Assembly: GCA_964195005.1 (NCBI GenBank)
Contig: CAXMOO010000179.1
Coordinates: 1 to 20,845 of the forward strand
Source of the DNA: JAUXLW01 sp964195005
Lineage (GTDB): Bacteria; Actinomycetota; Acidimicrobiia; Spongiisociales; SHLN01
Direction of reading: 5' to 3'
Length of the DNA stretch: 20,845 bases
Below the pieces are notes generated by a model. It worked only from the letters and a program-made list of their open reading frames with translations, ran no database searches and was not told where the DNA came from. Shown in pieces: positions 1 to 7,589 of the stretch (position 1 is the stretch's first letter; every line of letters begins with the position of its first letter). The position numbers and the translations under genes were made by a program.

Positions 1-1
1 G

Positions 2-49
2 TTCGACTGGAGTGGGACCGCCGAGGCCAACGGCGGCGAGCGTCAGTAA
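2..49 (+). CDS. Possible C-terminal end of an upstream gene (partial)
   Basis: One frame is open from the window edge to a TAA at 47-49 and encodes FDWSGTAEANGGERQ. Codons mostly end in G or C, as in the real genes of this window. Only 15 residues are visible and no family can be named. It could equally be chance open sequence, since the following 200 bases show no clear gene. Confidence 0.25.
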   Translation, partial: FDWSGTAEANGGERQ

Positions 50-263
50 CAGGAGTGGGAGAAGTCGATGCAAATTGCCCTCTGGATCAGCGCCTCAATC
101 AGTGTGGTCGCCTTACAACCTGCGCGCAACCAGCCTGTTAATCAAGTTGTCGGCTATTGGGCCTCTCCGTATCCCCCACCGGTGAGCAACCCGGCATCGG
201 CCCAGCCCGACCTAATCGTGAGGTTGGCTGCCGTCGGGGGCTGGACAACCAGTGTGGCCGCCC

Positions 264-431
264 CTAGACGGCTATTCCGGATACGCCCTGGAGGATGGCG
301 GCTGCAATGTTCGCACTGTCGCCGTCGTCGAGCCATCGGTAAACCAGAAAGGCCGCAACTACTGCCAATAGAAGAACGACGAGGAGCCATAAGAGGCTGC
401 GAACCCGCCTTTCGGTCTCTGGCGTAGTCAC
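264..431 (-). CDS. Small single-pass membrane protein (55 aa), unknown function
   Basis: A GTG start at 431 is preceded on the minus strand by AAGGAAGGAG about five bases upstream, an excellent ribosome binding site, and this decides the start over an ATG further upstream. The product has a charged N-terminus (TPETERRVR), one strongly hydrophobic helix at about residues 12-31 (LLWLLVVLLLAVVAAFLVYRW), and a short acidic then Ala-rich tail. That is typical of tiny one-helix membrane proteins with the N-terminus inside the cell. No family is recognised. An overlapping plus-strand frame (68-427) has an acceptable RBS but a compositionally odd product, so I prefer this one. Confidence 0.55.
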   Translation of the reverse strand: MTTPETERRVRSLLWLLVVLLLAVVAAFLVYRWLDDGDSANIAAAILQGVSGIAV

Positions 432-612
432 CTGACTCCTTCCTTCCCTCGATCGCAGCAGGTTAGACCGGTGCAGGTGCAGGTTACGAAACCGTTGCCC
501 CACGGGGCATGTCATAGGCGTTGCCGTCTCCGCCGCTGGCTCGAAACCCCGTCTGGCCGTTCAAGGTTCCCCGGCCATGATCCGAAACTCCCTACAAGAG
601 AAAGGCGGAACC

Positions 613-843
613 ATGTTGGGAGGGTTTGGTGCGATCGTCTCATCTGTCGGTGGGGTGTTTCTAGTTTTCCGCGGCATCGACGTCTTCGACTGCCGTTCAG
701 TCTCTTTCTCCAGCGAGTTCACTACCTGCTACCCCAACACCGATTTCGGCGCGATGGCGGGCGCCGTCGCCGGCATCGGGTTAGTTGCGGTTGGGACCGG
801 TCTCTTCATCTTCGCCCTTGTCCGCCTGGCGTCTATCAGATAA
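613..843 (+). CDS. Small two-helix membrane protein (76 aa), unknown function
   Basis: I start it at the ATG at 613 because AAAGGCGG lies four bases upstream; an in-frame ATG at 577 has no such site. Two Gly/Ala/Val-rich hydrophobic segments, about residues 4-19 and 47-70, flank a polar loop with two cysteines (C27 and C39). With both ends in the cytoplasm the loop would be outside, where the cysteines could form a disulfide; that topology is inference. The gene converges with the lipoprotein gene ending at 899. No homologous family is recognised. Confidence 0.6.
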   Translation: MLGGFGAIVSSVGGVFLVFRGIDVFDCRSVSFSSEFTTCYPNTDFGAMAGAVAGIGLVAVGTGLFIFALVRLASIR

Positions 844-898
844 AGAGGTATTTGCCCCTCGTTTCTACCATTTCCTCCATTCGAGGCTTGCCGAGCCG

Positions 899-1483
899 CT
901 ACGACCAATCCGCCGCGGACGCACCGCCGGCCGGCGCCGAAATGCTGGGACCTGACACCGTGACCGTCTCATCTGCCGGCCAATGCCCGGCATCGGCGGC
1001 CTCCGTGGCACGCCCGCCTCCGCTCCCCCAGCCGACATAGTCGAGTATCGACTTCGGATTGTCGAAGGCCATGTCCGAGTACAGCGCCACCTCACCGCCA
1101 CCCTCGGGCACGCTGATCTTGGAGGCGGCCACCTGCAGAGACTCGCCCGGGGCCAGCACTTGGGCCGCTAGGCGCACGTAGGCGGGCCGGTTGCAAACCC
1201 AAAGGCCGCCGACGTCGACGGGGTCATCGCCCAGGTTGGTGATCGTAAGGTGGTCGCCGAAAACTACTTCGGTGATTGCCAGATCGGTCTTGCTGCCCGT
1301 CGCGGGGGGTTGTGTGGTCGTCGTTGCCTGTGTGGTCGTTGGGGCCGGCTGTGTAGTCGTCGGGGCCGGCTGCGTGGTCGTCGGGGCCGGCTGCGTGGTT
1401 GCCGGTGCCCCGCCGTCACTCCCGCCGCCGCAGGCGGCGGCCACTAATGCGACGACGGCCAGCAACGAGAACCAACGCCTCAT
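899..1483 (-). CDS. Secreted lipoprotein with Thr/Pro/Gln linker and lamin-tail-like domain
   Basis: The ATG at 1483 has a strong RBS (AGGAGG, seven bases upstream). The first 18 residues form a lipoprotein signal peptide: MRRW, a hydrophobic core, then the lipobox AAAC with lipidated Cys18. A low-complexity linker of repeated APTTTQP units (about residues 26-62) would lift the domain off the membrane. The rest (about 66-160) has the pattern of a lamin-tail (LTD) beta-sandwich: LAITEVVFGDHLTITNLGD, then GGLWVCNR, then LAPGESLQV and ILDYVGWG. LTD domains on bacterial surface proteins often accompany nucleases or adhesion modules, but no catalytic domain is present here. It is 194 aa, probably anchored on the outer face of the cytoplasmic membrane. 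Confidence 0.8.
   Translation of the reverse strand: MRRWFSLLAVVALVAAACGGGSDGGAPATTQPAPTTTQPAPTTTQPAPTTTQATTTTQPPATGSKTDLAITEVVFGDHLTITNLGDDPVDVGGLWVCNRPAYVRLAAQVLAPGESLQVAASKISVPEGGGEVALYSDMAFDNPKSILDYVGWGSGGGRATEAADAGHWPADETVTVSGPSISAPAGGASAADWS
1341..1403 (-). repeat. Tandem 21-bp repeat encoding APTTTQP units
   Basis: Three nearly identical 21-bp units beginning ggggccggctg follow one another at 1341, 1362 and 1383, with a degenerate partial unit before them (about 1329-1340). They differ by one to three bases. They encode the lipoprotein's Thr/Pro/Gln spacer, and unit number could vary by slippage. Confidence 0.85.
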
Positions 1484-1518
1484 GACAGAGACCTCCTGAG
1501 ATCTGGAAAAACGCATGC

Positions 1519-1546
1519 AGGTTACATTGTCTAGCAGTGCGGACAA
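1519..1546 (-). promoter_or_regulatory. Putative sigma-70-type promoter of the lipoprotein gene
   Basis: On the minus strand TTGTCC (1541-1546) and TAACCT (1519-1524) are separated by 16 bases and lie 35 bases upstream of the lipoprotein start at 1483, leaving room for its RBS. Match and spacing fit a housekeeping actinobacterial promoter; not verified. Confidence 0.4.
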
Positions 1547-1588
1547 TTACGGGGGCAGGTTCCCCTGCAATCGCTCGACGCGACGAGA

Positions 1589-2704
1589 TCAAATTGTGAA
1601 GGCTCGCCAGCGGGCTTCGAAGTCCTCCTTGTCGGCAAGGCCTCCCGGCGTAGGTTCTCCGAGGGCGACCGCCGGCCCGCCATCGGCGAAGAAGTCACCG
1701 CCCACCAATGCCGATTCGGTCCCCGAAAACGCGACGAGGCAATGCCCCACACCGTCGTAAGGATCCGGCGGCCTGGTACCAAGGACGCGCGAGGCGATCA
1801 CCCTGGCAACGGTCCTGCCTTCCCCGGCTGCGAAAACTCCGGCCTTGGGAACAGCGACCTCCCCCACCGGGATCAGGTTGACGTCACCGACAGCAAACAC
1901 ATCGGGATAAGCCGTCTCCAGAGTGGCCCGATCCACCGGCACCCACGGCTTATCACCAGCAAGTCCCGCATCCACCACCACTGCGGGCATCCGGTGGACT
2001 GGAATAGTGATCGGAATCGTGGCTGCCAACTCGGTCCCGTCCCCCAGTACCATCGTCGATCCGTCGACGGCTGCCACCCCGGCGCCGGTGTGAAGCATGA
2101 TCCCCCGACTCTCGAAGATGGCACGCAAGCGATCACTCGCCTCCGGCCCTGCCACCTTCAAAGGGGCCGGCTCGGGAATGGCGACGTGGACATCGGCCCC
2201 GATCCCTCGTCGTTGCAGAGCCCACTCGATCACCATCGCGGTCTCGAACGGAGCCGGAGGACACTTGATCGGGGCACCTGCCACCCCTATTACCACCGAA
2301 CCGCCCTCGAAGGACGCCAGCCGGTCTTGCAGCCGGAGGGCAGACTCGTGGTTGTAGAACGAATAAGCCTCCCTGGAGCCCGGCACCCGCTCCCAGTCGT
2401 ACCCGGCGCCCAGGGCCACCACCAGGTAGTCGTATGGCTCAACACCGGCCGACGTGTGCACGACTTTGTCGCTGAGGTCGATCGACTCGATTTCCGCCGC
2501 GGAAAAACGGACGCCGTTGACGGGAAGGTCCTCGAGCGAACGGCTCATCGCTTGCGGCTCCCGCTCCCCCACGATCAGAAAGGGATTGGCACCGCACAGG
2601 TATGAGACTCGCTGCCGATCGACCAGCGTGACCCGATGCTCGCCGCTCAGCAGACCCGCGGCCTCGATGGCACAGGCAGCTCCGCCGAATCCCCCGCCCA
2701 GCAC
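1589..2704 (-). CDS. FAD-dependent sulfide:quinone oxidoreductase-like protein
   Basis: Two-dinucleotide-binding-domain flavoprotein of the SQR / flavocytochrome c / NDH-2 superfamily. The N-terminal GGGFGG FAD loop is at residues 3-8, YDYLVVALGAGYDW (about 91-104) is the second FAD strand, and YPDVFAVGDVNLIP near the C-terminus is the FAD-contacting GD motif. Two cysteines sit where SQR-like enzymes have redox-active ones: C148 in APIKCPPAPFE and C322 in GVGHCLVAFSG. The canonical SQR third cysteine is not obvious, so sulfide oxidation is only a possible role; electrons would go to membrane quinone. The GTG at 2704 clips the first beta-strand. The frame continues upstream through NVLV to an ATC at 2726-2728 that has AGGGAGG five bases before it (see findings). 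The gene is divergent from the 2823 gene. Confidence 0.8.
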   Translation of the reverse strand: MLGGGFGGAACAIEAAGLLSGEHRVTLVDRQRVSYLCGANPFLIVGEREPQAMSRSLEDLPVNGVRFSAAEIESIDLSDKVVHTSAGVEPYDYLVVALGAGYDWERVPGSREAYSFYNHESALRLQDRLASFEGGSVVIGVAGAPIKCPPAPFETAMVIEWALQRRGIGADVHVAIPEPAPLKVAGPEASDRLRAIFESRGIMLHTGAGVAAVDGSTMVLGDGTELAATIPITIPVHRMPAVVVDAGLAGDKPWVPVDRATLETAYPDVFAVGDVNLIPVGEVAVPKAGVFAAGEGRTVARVIASRVLGTRPPDPYDGVGHCLVAFSGTESALVGGDFFADGGPAVALGEPTPGGLADKEDFEARWRAFTI

Positions 2705-2822
2705 CAGAACGTTGCTCCCGGCCGCGATGTCAGCCTCCCTTATCGTCCACTCAAGCGAGTCTAAGTGTCCCGGGGAGGTCTCCGCAGTGTGGGATCATGA
2801 CTCCGGATGTCGAGAGGAACGC

Positions 2823-3104
2823 GTGGTTTTCCTGGATTCGAAGACAAGCTTCGGCGCTCTAGTACTCGGTGTTGGCGGGATGGTGCTCTATTTGACCGTC
2901 GGAGTGCTGTATCTCGGCAGCGGCCTCGTGGTGGATTACCCGTGGGTCTTCGCGATGTGGGCCCTGTGGCTCGCCGGACTGATCCCTCTAACCATGGTGT
3001 TCAGAACTTCCCCCGCCTGGACCCCGGCCGTTCCCGTCGCGGCCACCGTCCTCTGGGTTGTGATTGTTCAGTTGGGAAGCTGGCTCCTGGGGTGGACGGC
3101 TTAA
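2823..3104 (+). CDS. Small integral membrane protein (93 aa, about 3 helices)
   Basis: The GTG at 2823 has AGAGGAAC just upstream; earlier in-frame starts lie within sequence antisense to the flavoprotein. The product has hydrophobic stretches at about residues 10-35, 41-60 and 69-90, separated by short polar turns (DYP, RTSPAWTP), which predicts three membrane helices. No conserved catalytic residues or family are recognised. It is divergent from the SQR-like gene, sharing a roughly 95-bp control region, and ends in a terminator-like hairpin that overlaps its stop codon. Confidence 0.65.
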   Translation: MVFLDSKTSFGALVLGVGGMVLYLTVGVLYLGSGLVVDYPWVFAMWALWLAGLIPLTMVFRTSPAWTPAVPVAATVLWVVIVQLGSWLLGWTA

Positions 3105-3133
3105 CGCCGTCAGCAGTCAGCAGTCGGCGTTTT
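3103..3133 (+). terminator. Probable intrinsic terminator
   Basis: AACGCCG (3103-3109) and CGGCGTT (3125-3131) form a perfect 7-bp stem around a loop built of repeated CAGCAGT, followed by a short T run. It overlaps the TAA of the membrane protein gene. Confidence 0.55.
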
Positions 3134-3200
3134 CCCAACCGGCACGGTGCGGGCCGCTTTTAGGCTACGAATGAAATCGAACCGAATGTGAGCAACCGAC

Positions 3201-4436
3201 ATGCGTTTTGAAAAAGTCGCCTTCCCCAACGCCCAGGGCCAGATGCTGGCCGGCCGCCTCGACTATCCGCTCTCCGGCGATCCAGTCGCTTACGCCCTCT
3301 ACGCGCACTGCTTCACTTGCACAAAGAACCTCCGTGCCATTGGCTGGATCACCGAGACCCTCGCCCTGCATGGCATCGCGACGCTTCGCTTCGACTTTGC
3401 CGGGCTCGGAGACAGCGAAGGTGAATTCGCCGACACCAACTTCTCATCCAACGTTGCCGACCTTATTTCGGCGGCCGGCTACCTGACCGAACGATTCGAA
3501 GGACCCGAGGTGGTGATCGGCCATTCGCTCGGGGGAGCAGTGGTCCTGGCCGCCACCGCGGCTCTCGACTCGGTGCGGGCCGTCGTGACCATCGCGGCTC
3601 CGGCCACGCCCGCCCACATCACACGCCACATCGCCGATGATGTTCACACCATCGAATTGGTAGGCGAAGCCGAGGTGAACCTGGCCGGACGGCCGTTCAC
3701 TATCCGCAAGCAGATGCTCGACGACATCGAAGGTGTCCGGCTGGGGGAAGCGATCCGGACGCTGGGACATCCGCTTTTGGTGCTTCACTCTCCGGTCGAC
3801 AACACGGTGGGCGTCGAGAACGCCGCCGAGATCCTCGAGCATGCCCGCCATCCCAAGAGCTTCGTCTCACTCGATGATGCCGACCATCTCATCACCGGCG
3901 AGACCGACGCCCGGTACGTGGCCGAAGTAATCGCATCGTGGGCCAGCCGCTATATCAGCGGCGACCTGACCGCACACTCCCAGCCCGACTTCTTGGTAGA
4001 CGCTCCCGAGAGCGTGACTGTGGTCCGGACCGAGCAAGGCTTCCGCACCGACATCCTCTCCAACGGGTTTCCGCTCCTGGCGGATGAGCCGACCTCCGTG
4101 GGTGGCACCAACACCGGACCCACTCCCTACGACTATCTGCTCACCGCCCTCGGCAGTTGCACATCCATGACGCTGCGCATGTATGCCGACAAGAAAGACT
4201 GGCCATTGGAGTCGGTGACGGTTCGCCTCACCCACCGCAAGGTGCATGCCCGGGATTGCGCCGACTGCGAGACCGACCACGGGACCATCGACGAGATCGA
4301 GCGCGAAATCGATCTGCAAGGGCCGCTCGACACCGACCAGCGCCAACGACTCTTGGAGATCGCCGAGCGCTGCCCGATCCACAAGACGCTGCACGGCGAG
4401 GTGATCGTGCGCAACCGGCTCGTGAGAGCGGGCTGA
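3201..4436 (+). CDS. Bifunctional alpha/beta hydrolase - OsmC family fusion protein
   Basis: A 411-aa fusion of two soluble domains. Residues 1-255 are an alpha/beta hydrolase: oxyanion region YAHCFTCTKN (33-42), nucleophile elbow GHSLGG with Ser109, acid Asp200 (HSPVD) and His229 (DDADH). Residues 262-411 are an OsmC/Ohr-like domain with its two peroxidatic cysteines: C320 in LLTALGSCTSMTLRMYA and C391 in ERCPIHKTL. OsmC-type proteins reduce organic hydroperoxides through these thiols. This architecture is widespread; the hydrolase may release acyl or peroxide substrates for the OsmC domain, which is inference. An extra CADC pair (353-356) lies in the OsmC part. No strong RBS precedes the ATG at 3201, but the hydrolase fold begins right there, so the start is probably correct. 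Confidence 0.92.
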   Translation: MRFEKVAFPNAQGQMLAGRLDYPLSGDPVAYALYAHCFTCTKNLRAIGWITETLALHGIATLRFDFAGLGDSEGEFADTNFSSNVADLISAAGYLTERFEGPEVVIGHSLGGAVVLAATAALDSVRAVVTIAAPATPAHITRHIADDVHTIELVGEAEVNLAGRPFTIRKQMLDDIEGVRLGEAIRTLGHPLLVLHSPVDNTVGVENAAEILEHARHPKSFVSLDDADHLITGETDARYVAEVIASWASRYISGDLTAHSQPDFLVDAPESVTVVRTEQGFRTDILSNGFPLLADEPTSVGGTNTGPTPYDYLLTALGSCTSMTLRMYADKKDWPLESVTVRLTHRKVHARDCADCETDHGTIDEIEREIDLQGPLDTDQRQRLLEIAERCPIHKTLHGEVIVRNRLVRAG

Positions 4437-4452
4437 TCCGAGCCGGAAACAG

Positions 4453-4480
4453 CTCATATGTCGCCTAGGCGACATATGAG
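4453..4480. repeat. Perfect 28-bp palindrome between the OsmC-fusion gene and bpa
   Basis: Positions 4453-4466 (CTCATATGTCGCCT) are exactly reverse-complemented by 4467-4480. It begins 16 bases after the hydrolase/OsmC stop and ends 53 bases before the bpa GTG. There is no T-tract, so a standard intrinsic terminator is unlikely. A dimeric-regulator operator or a U-less actinobacterial terminator are the options. Confidence 0.75.
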
Positions 4481-4533
4481 GCAACAAGAAGGTGGCGCGG
4501 CCCGTTGTTATCTAGGACAGACAGAAGGCAGAC

Positions 4534-4944
4534 GTGACAGCTCAACCGGTACAAGAAATCGAAGGCTCCTACATCCACAGCCCCGACAAGCTGATGCGGG
4601 TGGCTGGCGTAGCCCGGGCAATGCTCGCAGAAGCCCGCGAGACGCCCTGCGACCAGGCCGGATGTGAACGCTTCCGGGCCATTTACGAAAACACCATAAG
4701 CGAGCTCAGCACCCTGCTGTCCGAGGATCTCCAACGCGAGTTGGGGCATCTCGCCGTTCCCTTCCTGGCGGATTCGCCATCCCCGTCGGAGCTGCGCGTC
4801 GCTCAGGCCGAGCTCGTTGGCTGGCTCGAAGGTCTGTTCTCGGGCATCGCCGCCGCTACCGGCCAAGCGCCGGGGGCCGCCGCCCAGGCCGCCGCCGTTG
4901 CCGACGTCGCCGGTGACGGCCCCAGCAGCGGCAACTACCTGTAA
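4534..4944 (+). CDS. bpa: Bacterial proteasome activator Bpa (DUF2587 family)
   Basis: The 136-aa product follows the Bpa pattern. Residues 17-35 (PDKLMRVAGVARAMLAEAR) and 40-60 form the first helices. LREL-type helix SEDLQRELGHLAVPF is at about 63-77. The signature LRVAQAELVGWLEGLFSGI (88-106) is strongly conserved in the family. After an Ala-rich flexible segment it ends GNYL, matching the family's C-terminal hydrophobic-Tyr-X tail that docks into the 20S proteasome alpha-ring and opens its gate without ATP. Bpa forms a dodecameric ring that feeds partly unfolded proteins to the proteasome. Start GTG at 4534 has AGAAGG upstream. Its stop lies 9 bases from the stop of the convergent malic enzyme gene. 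No proteasome subunit gene is in the window. Confidence 0.9.
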   Translation: MTAQPVQEIEGSYIHSPDKLMRVAGVARAMLAEARETPCDQAGCERFRAIYENTISELSTLLSEDLQRELGHLAVPFLADSPSPSELRVAQAELVGWLEGLFSGIAAATGQAPGAAAQAAAVADVAGDGPSSGNYL

Positions 4945-4953
4945 ACCGCGGCG

Positions 4954-6318
4954 CTATTGGTCGGCAGCGGCCTCAACCGCAGCTGCCACCGCCACGTGGA
5001 CCTCCTTGTCCAGCGGGTCCGGCAGCAGGCCATCGGCCGGTGCCAGGTCGGCAAGCGCCCCGGCCGCGGCCCGTCTCATCGCCGGAGTGATGCTGGACAC
5101 CCCGGCATCAAGAGCTCCTCGGAAAAGTCCCGGATAGGCGAGAACGTTGTTTACCACCGCACCATCGGCCGCAACCGCCGCCCCACCGGCGACCGCATCT
5201 TCGATCGTGATCTCCGGCACCGGGTTGGATATGGCGAAGACAACGCTGCCTGCCCGAACCTGATCCGACTCCAGTAACCCGGGCCGACCAGTCGCCAGCA
5301 CGAGGATGTCTGCTTCGCTCACGACCCGGCGAAAGTCGGCATCGGTTGTGCCGGCCTGGACGTCGGCCCGCCGGGCTGGATCGACTCTCTCCATCAGGTG
5401 TGCGGTCGCCTGCGCCCCCGGGTCGAAAGCGACGACGCTCCGGAAAGGAAAGGCTGACGCCAGGGCGGCGATGGCCGAGCCGGCCGCTCCCAAGCCCACC
5501 TGGCCGAATACAAGCTCATCGAGCGCACGGTCTAACTGGCGGGCAGCTGCCAAGGCGGCGGCGAGCACTACGGTTGCAGTCCCATGTTGGTCGTCGTGCA
5601 TCACCGGTATTGACAGCCTGGCATCAAGCTCGGTCTCGATGCGATACACCCCGGGGCTGGCGATGTCTTCTAGATGGATTGCTCCGAATCCCGGAGCAAT
5701 GCGGACCACCGTTTCGATGATCTCGTCCGGATCCTCCGTGTCAAGCATGATCGGTACCGCGTTGAGACCAACAAACAGTGGGTAGAACATGGCCTTGCCC
5801 TCCATCACCGGTAAAGCCGCTACCGGGCCAATGTTGCCCAGGCCCAACACCCTGGTTCCGTTAGAAACGATGGCCACAGTGCGACTCCGCCATGTGTAAC
5901 GGTCCGCGAGTCCTACATCATCAGCAATCGCCGAGCTGACACGGGCCACGCCGGGGGTGTAGATATCCCGCACATCCTGGAGAGTGCGGACGTCGACAGT
6001 GGCCACGGTGGCAATCTTCCCGCCTTCGTGCTTGTGGAAGACCTTGTCGAGGCGTTGCACGATTTCTACCCCCGGAATCGACGCGATTGCATCGTGAATG
6101 GCGGCTACCGATTCTTCGTTGGGAGCGATCACCGTCACGTCGCGGATGTTGTGGTCCGGGTGGTTGGCGATGGTTTCGATGTCGCCCATGTGGGCGCCTT
6201 GCTCGCCGATGACCGTCAGGACGCGGGCCAGGGTGCCTGGTTTGCGCTCGGTCCTTATCCGGAAAACCTCGTCACGCTCGATCAAAGTGTGTCCAGTATC
6301 GCACCGGGCGCTTGGCAA
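4954..6318 (-). CDS. NAD(P)-dependent malic enzyme with N-terminal ACT domain
   Basis: Oxidative decarboxylation of malate to pyruvate in the cytosol. Residues 18-95 form an ACT regulatory domain (FRIRTERKPGTLARVLTVI, then GDIETI), which may bind an amino acid or other effector. The catalytic part carries Tyr120 (RDIYTPGVA), Lys175 (VMEGKAMFYP), the metal ligands Glu217-Asp218 (HLEDI) and Asp242 (MHDDQHGTA), the NAD-binding VFGQVGLGAAGSAIA, and ISNPVPE and NNVLAYPGLFRGALD. All key residues are present. The frame's first start is a TTG at 6318; another TTG at 6285 begins closer to the ACT fold; neither has a strong RBS, so the start is uncertain by 11 codons. It lies 37 bases downstream of the M20 peptidase gene, same strand, so the two are probably cotranscribed. 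Confidence 0.92.
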   Translation of the reverse strand: MPSARCDTGHTLIERDEVFRIRTERKPGTLARVLTVIGEQGAHMGDIETIANHPDHNIRDVTVIAPNEESVAAIHDAIASIPGVEIVQRLDKVFHKHEGGKIATVATVDVRTLQDVRDIYTPGVARVSSAIADDVGLADRYTWRSRTVAIVSNGTRVLGLGNIGPVAALPVMEGKAMFYPLFVGLNAVPIMLDTEDPDEIIETVVRIAPGFGAIHLEDIASPGVYRIETELDARLSIPVMHDDQHGTATVVLAAALAAARQLDRALDELVFGQVGLGAAGSAIAALASAFPFRSVVAFDPGAQATAHLMERVDPARRADVQAGTTDADFRRVVSEADILVLATGRPGLLESDQVRAGSVVFAISNPVPEITIEDAVAGGAAVAADGAVVNNVLAYPGLFRGALDAGVSSITPAMRRAAAGALADLAPADGLLPDPLDKEVHVAVAAAVEAAADQ

Positions 6319-6355
6319 GCTGCCAACGAGACATGGGCCCAGCGCGGTATCGGGA

Positions 6356-7474
6356 TCACGGAGCTAACGATGCGGTGGCGAGCACGAGGCGGTAATAAGG
6401 CTCGAGCGAGTCGATCGCCACCCACTCGTCCTCGCCGTGGGCCCCGCAGACGGCCGGGTTCGACATGAGCACGTGCACGTCACCGGCCGCGGCGTAGATC
6501 CTTCTGTTGCTGGCCCCGGCCGAATGGATGATCTTCGGCGGACCATCACCGGCTTCTGCCAGCAGGTCGATGAAGCGCTGGGCAATCAGGGCTTCCCTGG
6601 GGTAGTAGGTGGCGGCATCGACCTTGGCGAAGTCGACCGCGGCACCGAGCTTTTTGACGATACCCGTCACTTCCGCTCTGATCTCCCCGGGGCTCGTGCT
6701 CTCGGTGAACCTCAGGTGGAAGACGCCCTCGGCGACATCCGGTATTTGGTTGGCGGCATCGCCTGCGCTGACCCGGGTCATCGAGACCGACGGCCGCCAG
6801 TCCTGCTCGTCGGCCGGCGGGGGGTACCGATCGCGTAAAGCCTCTGCCACTGCGTAGAGGTTGTCGATGGCGTTCTCCGCCAGATAAGGCCGACTGGCGT
6901 GGGCCGCCACTCCCGGGGCTGTGACTGTGAAAGTGGCGATGCCCTTTTCTTTTTCTACGTAGCCGAAGTTGGGCCCGCCATCGGGGGCGAACACAACCGG
7001 AGGAAGGAGTCCTTCCGTGACCAGATGATCGACCACGACCGCGGCACCTGCCTCCGAGCCCACTTCCTCATCCTCACTCAACACCAGCCAGAAATCCTGA
7101 TGGTCACCCGACTGTGCCAGGTCTCGGAGGACATAGAGCATGGCCAGCACCTGGGTCTTCATATCAGCGACGCCCCGGCCGTGCAGGTAGCCATCCCGGC
7201 TACGGAGCTCGAAGAGGTGGTCGGGTGCCGGCACCACCTCCACATGGCCATCGCCGATCATCCGGGGACGCTCCGACTCGATCGGCTTGATGATCATCGA
7301 AGTGACGCCGTGGCATTCGAATTCGATGTACTCGAGTGGAAGTCCGTCGAGAAAGTCCTTGATCCACTGGTTGGTCCGCTCGAATTCATTGCGATTGCGG
7401 CACACCTCAGTCCTGAAGCCGACCAGCGTGGTGAGGTGGTGGATATAAGCATCGAGGTCGAACTCAGGCTTCAC
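6356..7474 (-). CDS. M20 family metallopeptidase / amidohydrolase
   Basis: A 372-aa zinc hydrolase of the ArgE/DapE/aminoacylase type. Metal-site motifs in order: GDGHVEVVPA (His77), GRGVADMK (Asp104), the general-base region SEDEEVGS (133-140), the PDGG segment (Asp165) and the C-terminal CGAHGEDEWV histidine. The dimerisation domain inserts at about 178-290 (FTVTAPGVAAHASRP onward). These enzymes hydrolyse N-acyl amino acids or dipeptides; the substrate cannot be read from sequence. Position 79, normally Asp in the HxD motif, is Glu. Start is GTG at 7474 with no RBS; TAGTTT lies six bases upstream, suggesting a leaderless mRNA. It is divergent from the MOSC gene and upstream of the malic enzyme gene. 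Confidence 0.88.
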   Translation of the reverse strand: MKPEFDLDAYIHHLTTLVGFRTEVCRNRNEFERTNQWIKDFLDGLPLEYIEFECHGVTSMIIKPIESERPRMIGDGHVEVVPAPDHLFELRSRDGYLHGRGVADMKTQVLAMLYVLRDLAQSGDHQDFWLVLSEDEEVGSEAGAAVVVDHLVTEGLLPPVVFAPDGGPNFGYVEKEKGIATFTVTAPGVAAHASRPYLAENAIDNLYAVAEALRDRYPPPADEQDWRPSVSMTRVSAGDAANQIPDVAEGVFHLRFTESTSPGEIRAEVTGIVKKLGAAVDFAKVDAATYYPREALIAQRFIDLLAEAGDGPPKIIHSAGASNRRIYAAAGDVHVLMSNPAVCGAHGEDEWVAIDSLEPYYRLVLATASLAP

Positions 7475-7589
7475 AAGACGAAACTAACCCAATGCTGGGC
7501 TCACCGGAGGGGCCCGGGAGCCACAAGCCGAGTCCGCCGGGCGGAGTGACCCCATCGGCTTTGGCTGCACCATTTCTTATCCTTCCCGC

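Noticed and set aside
68..427. Plus-strand 119-aa frame with GGGAG before its ATG
   Set aside because: Product is compositionally random, its second half is Arg-rich antisense to the better supported 55-aa membrane protein, and no domain is recognisable.
1742..2605. Long plus-strand frame of 287 codons
   Set aside because: Lies wholly antisense to the SQR-like gene; His/Arg/Pro-rich product typical of a shadow of a high-GC gene.
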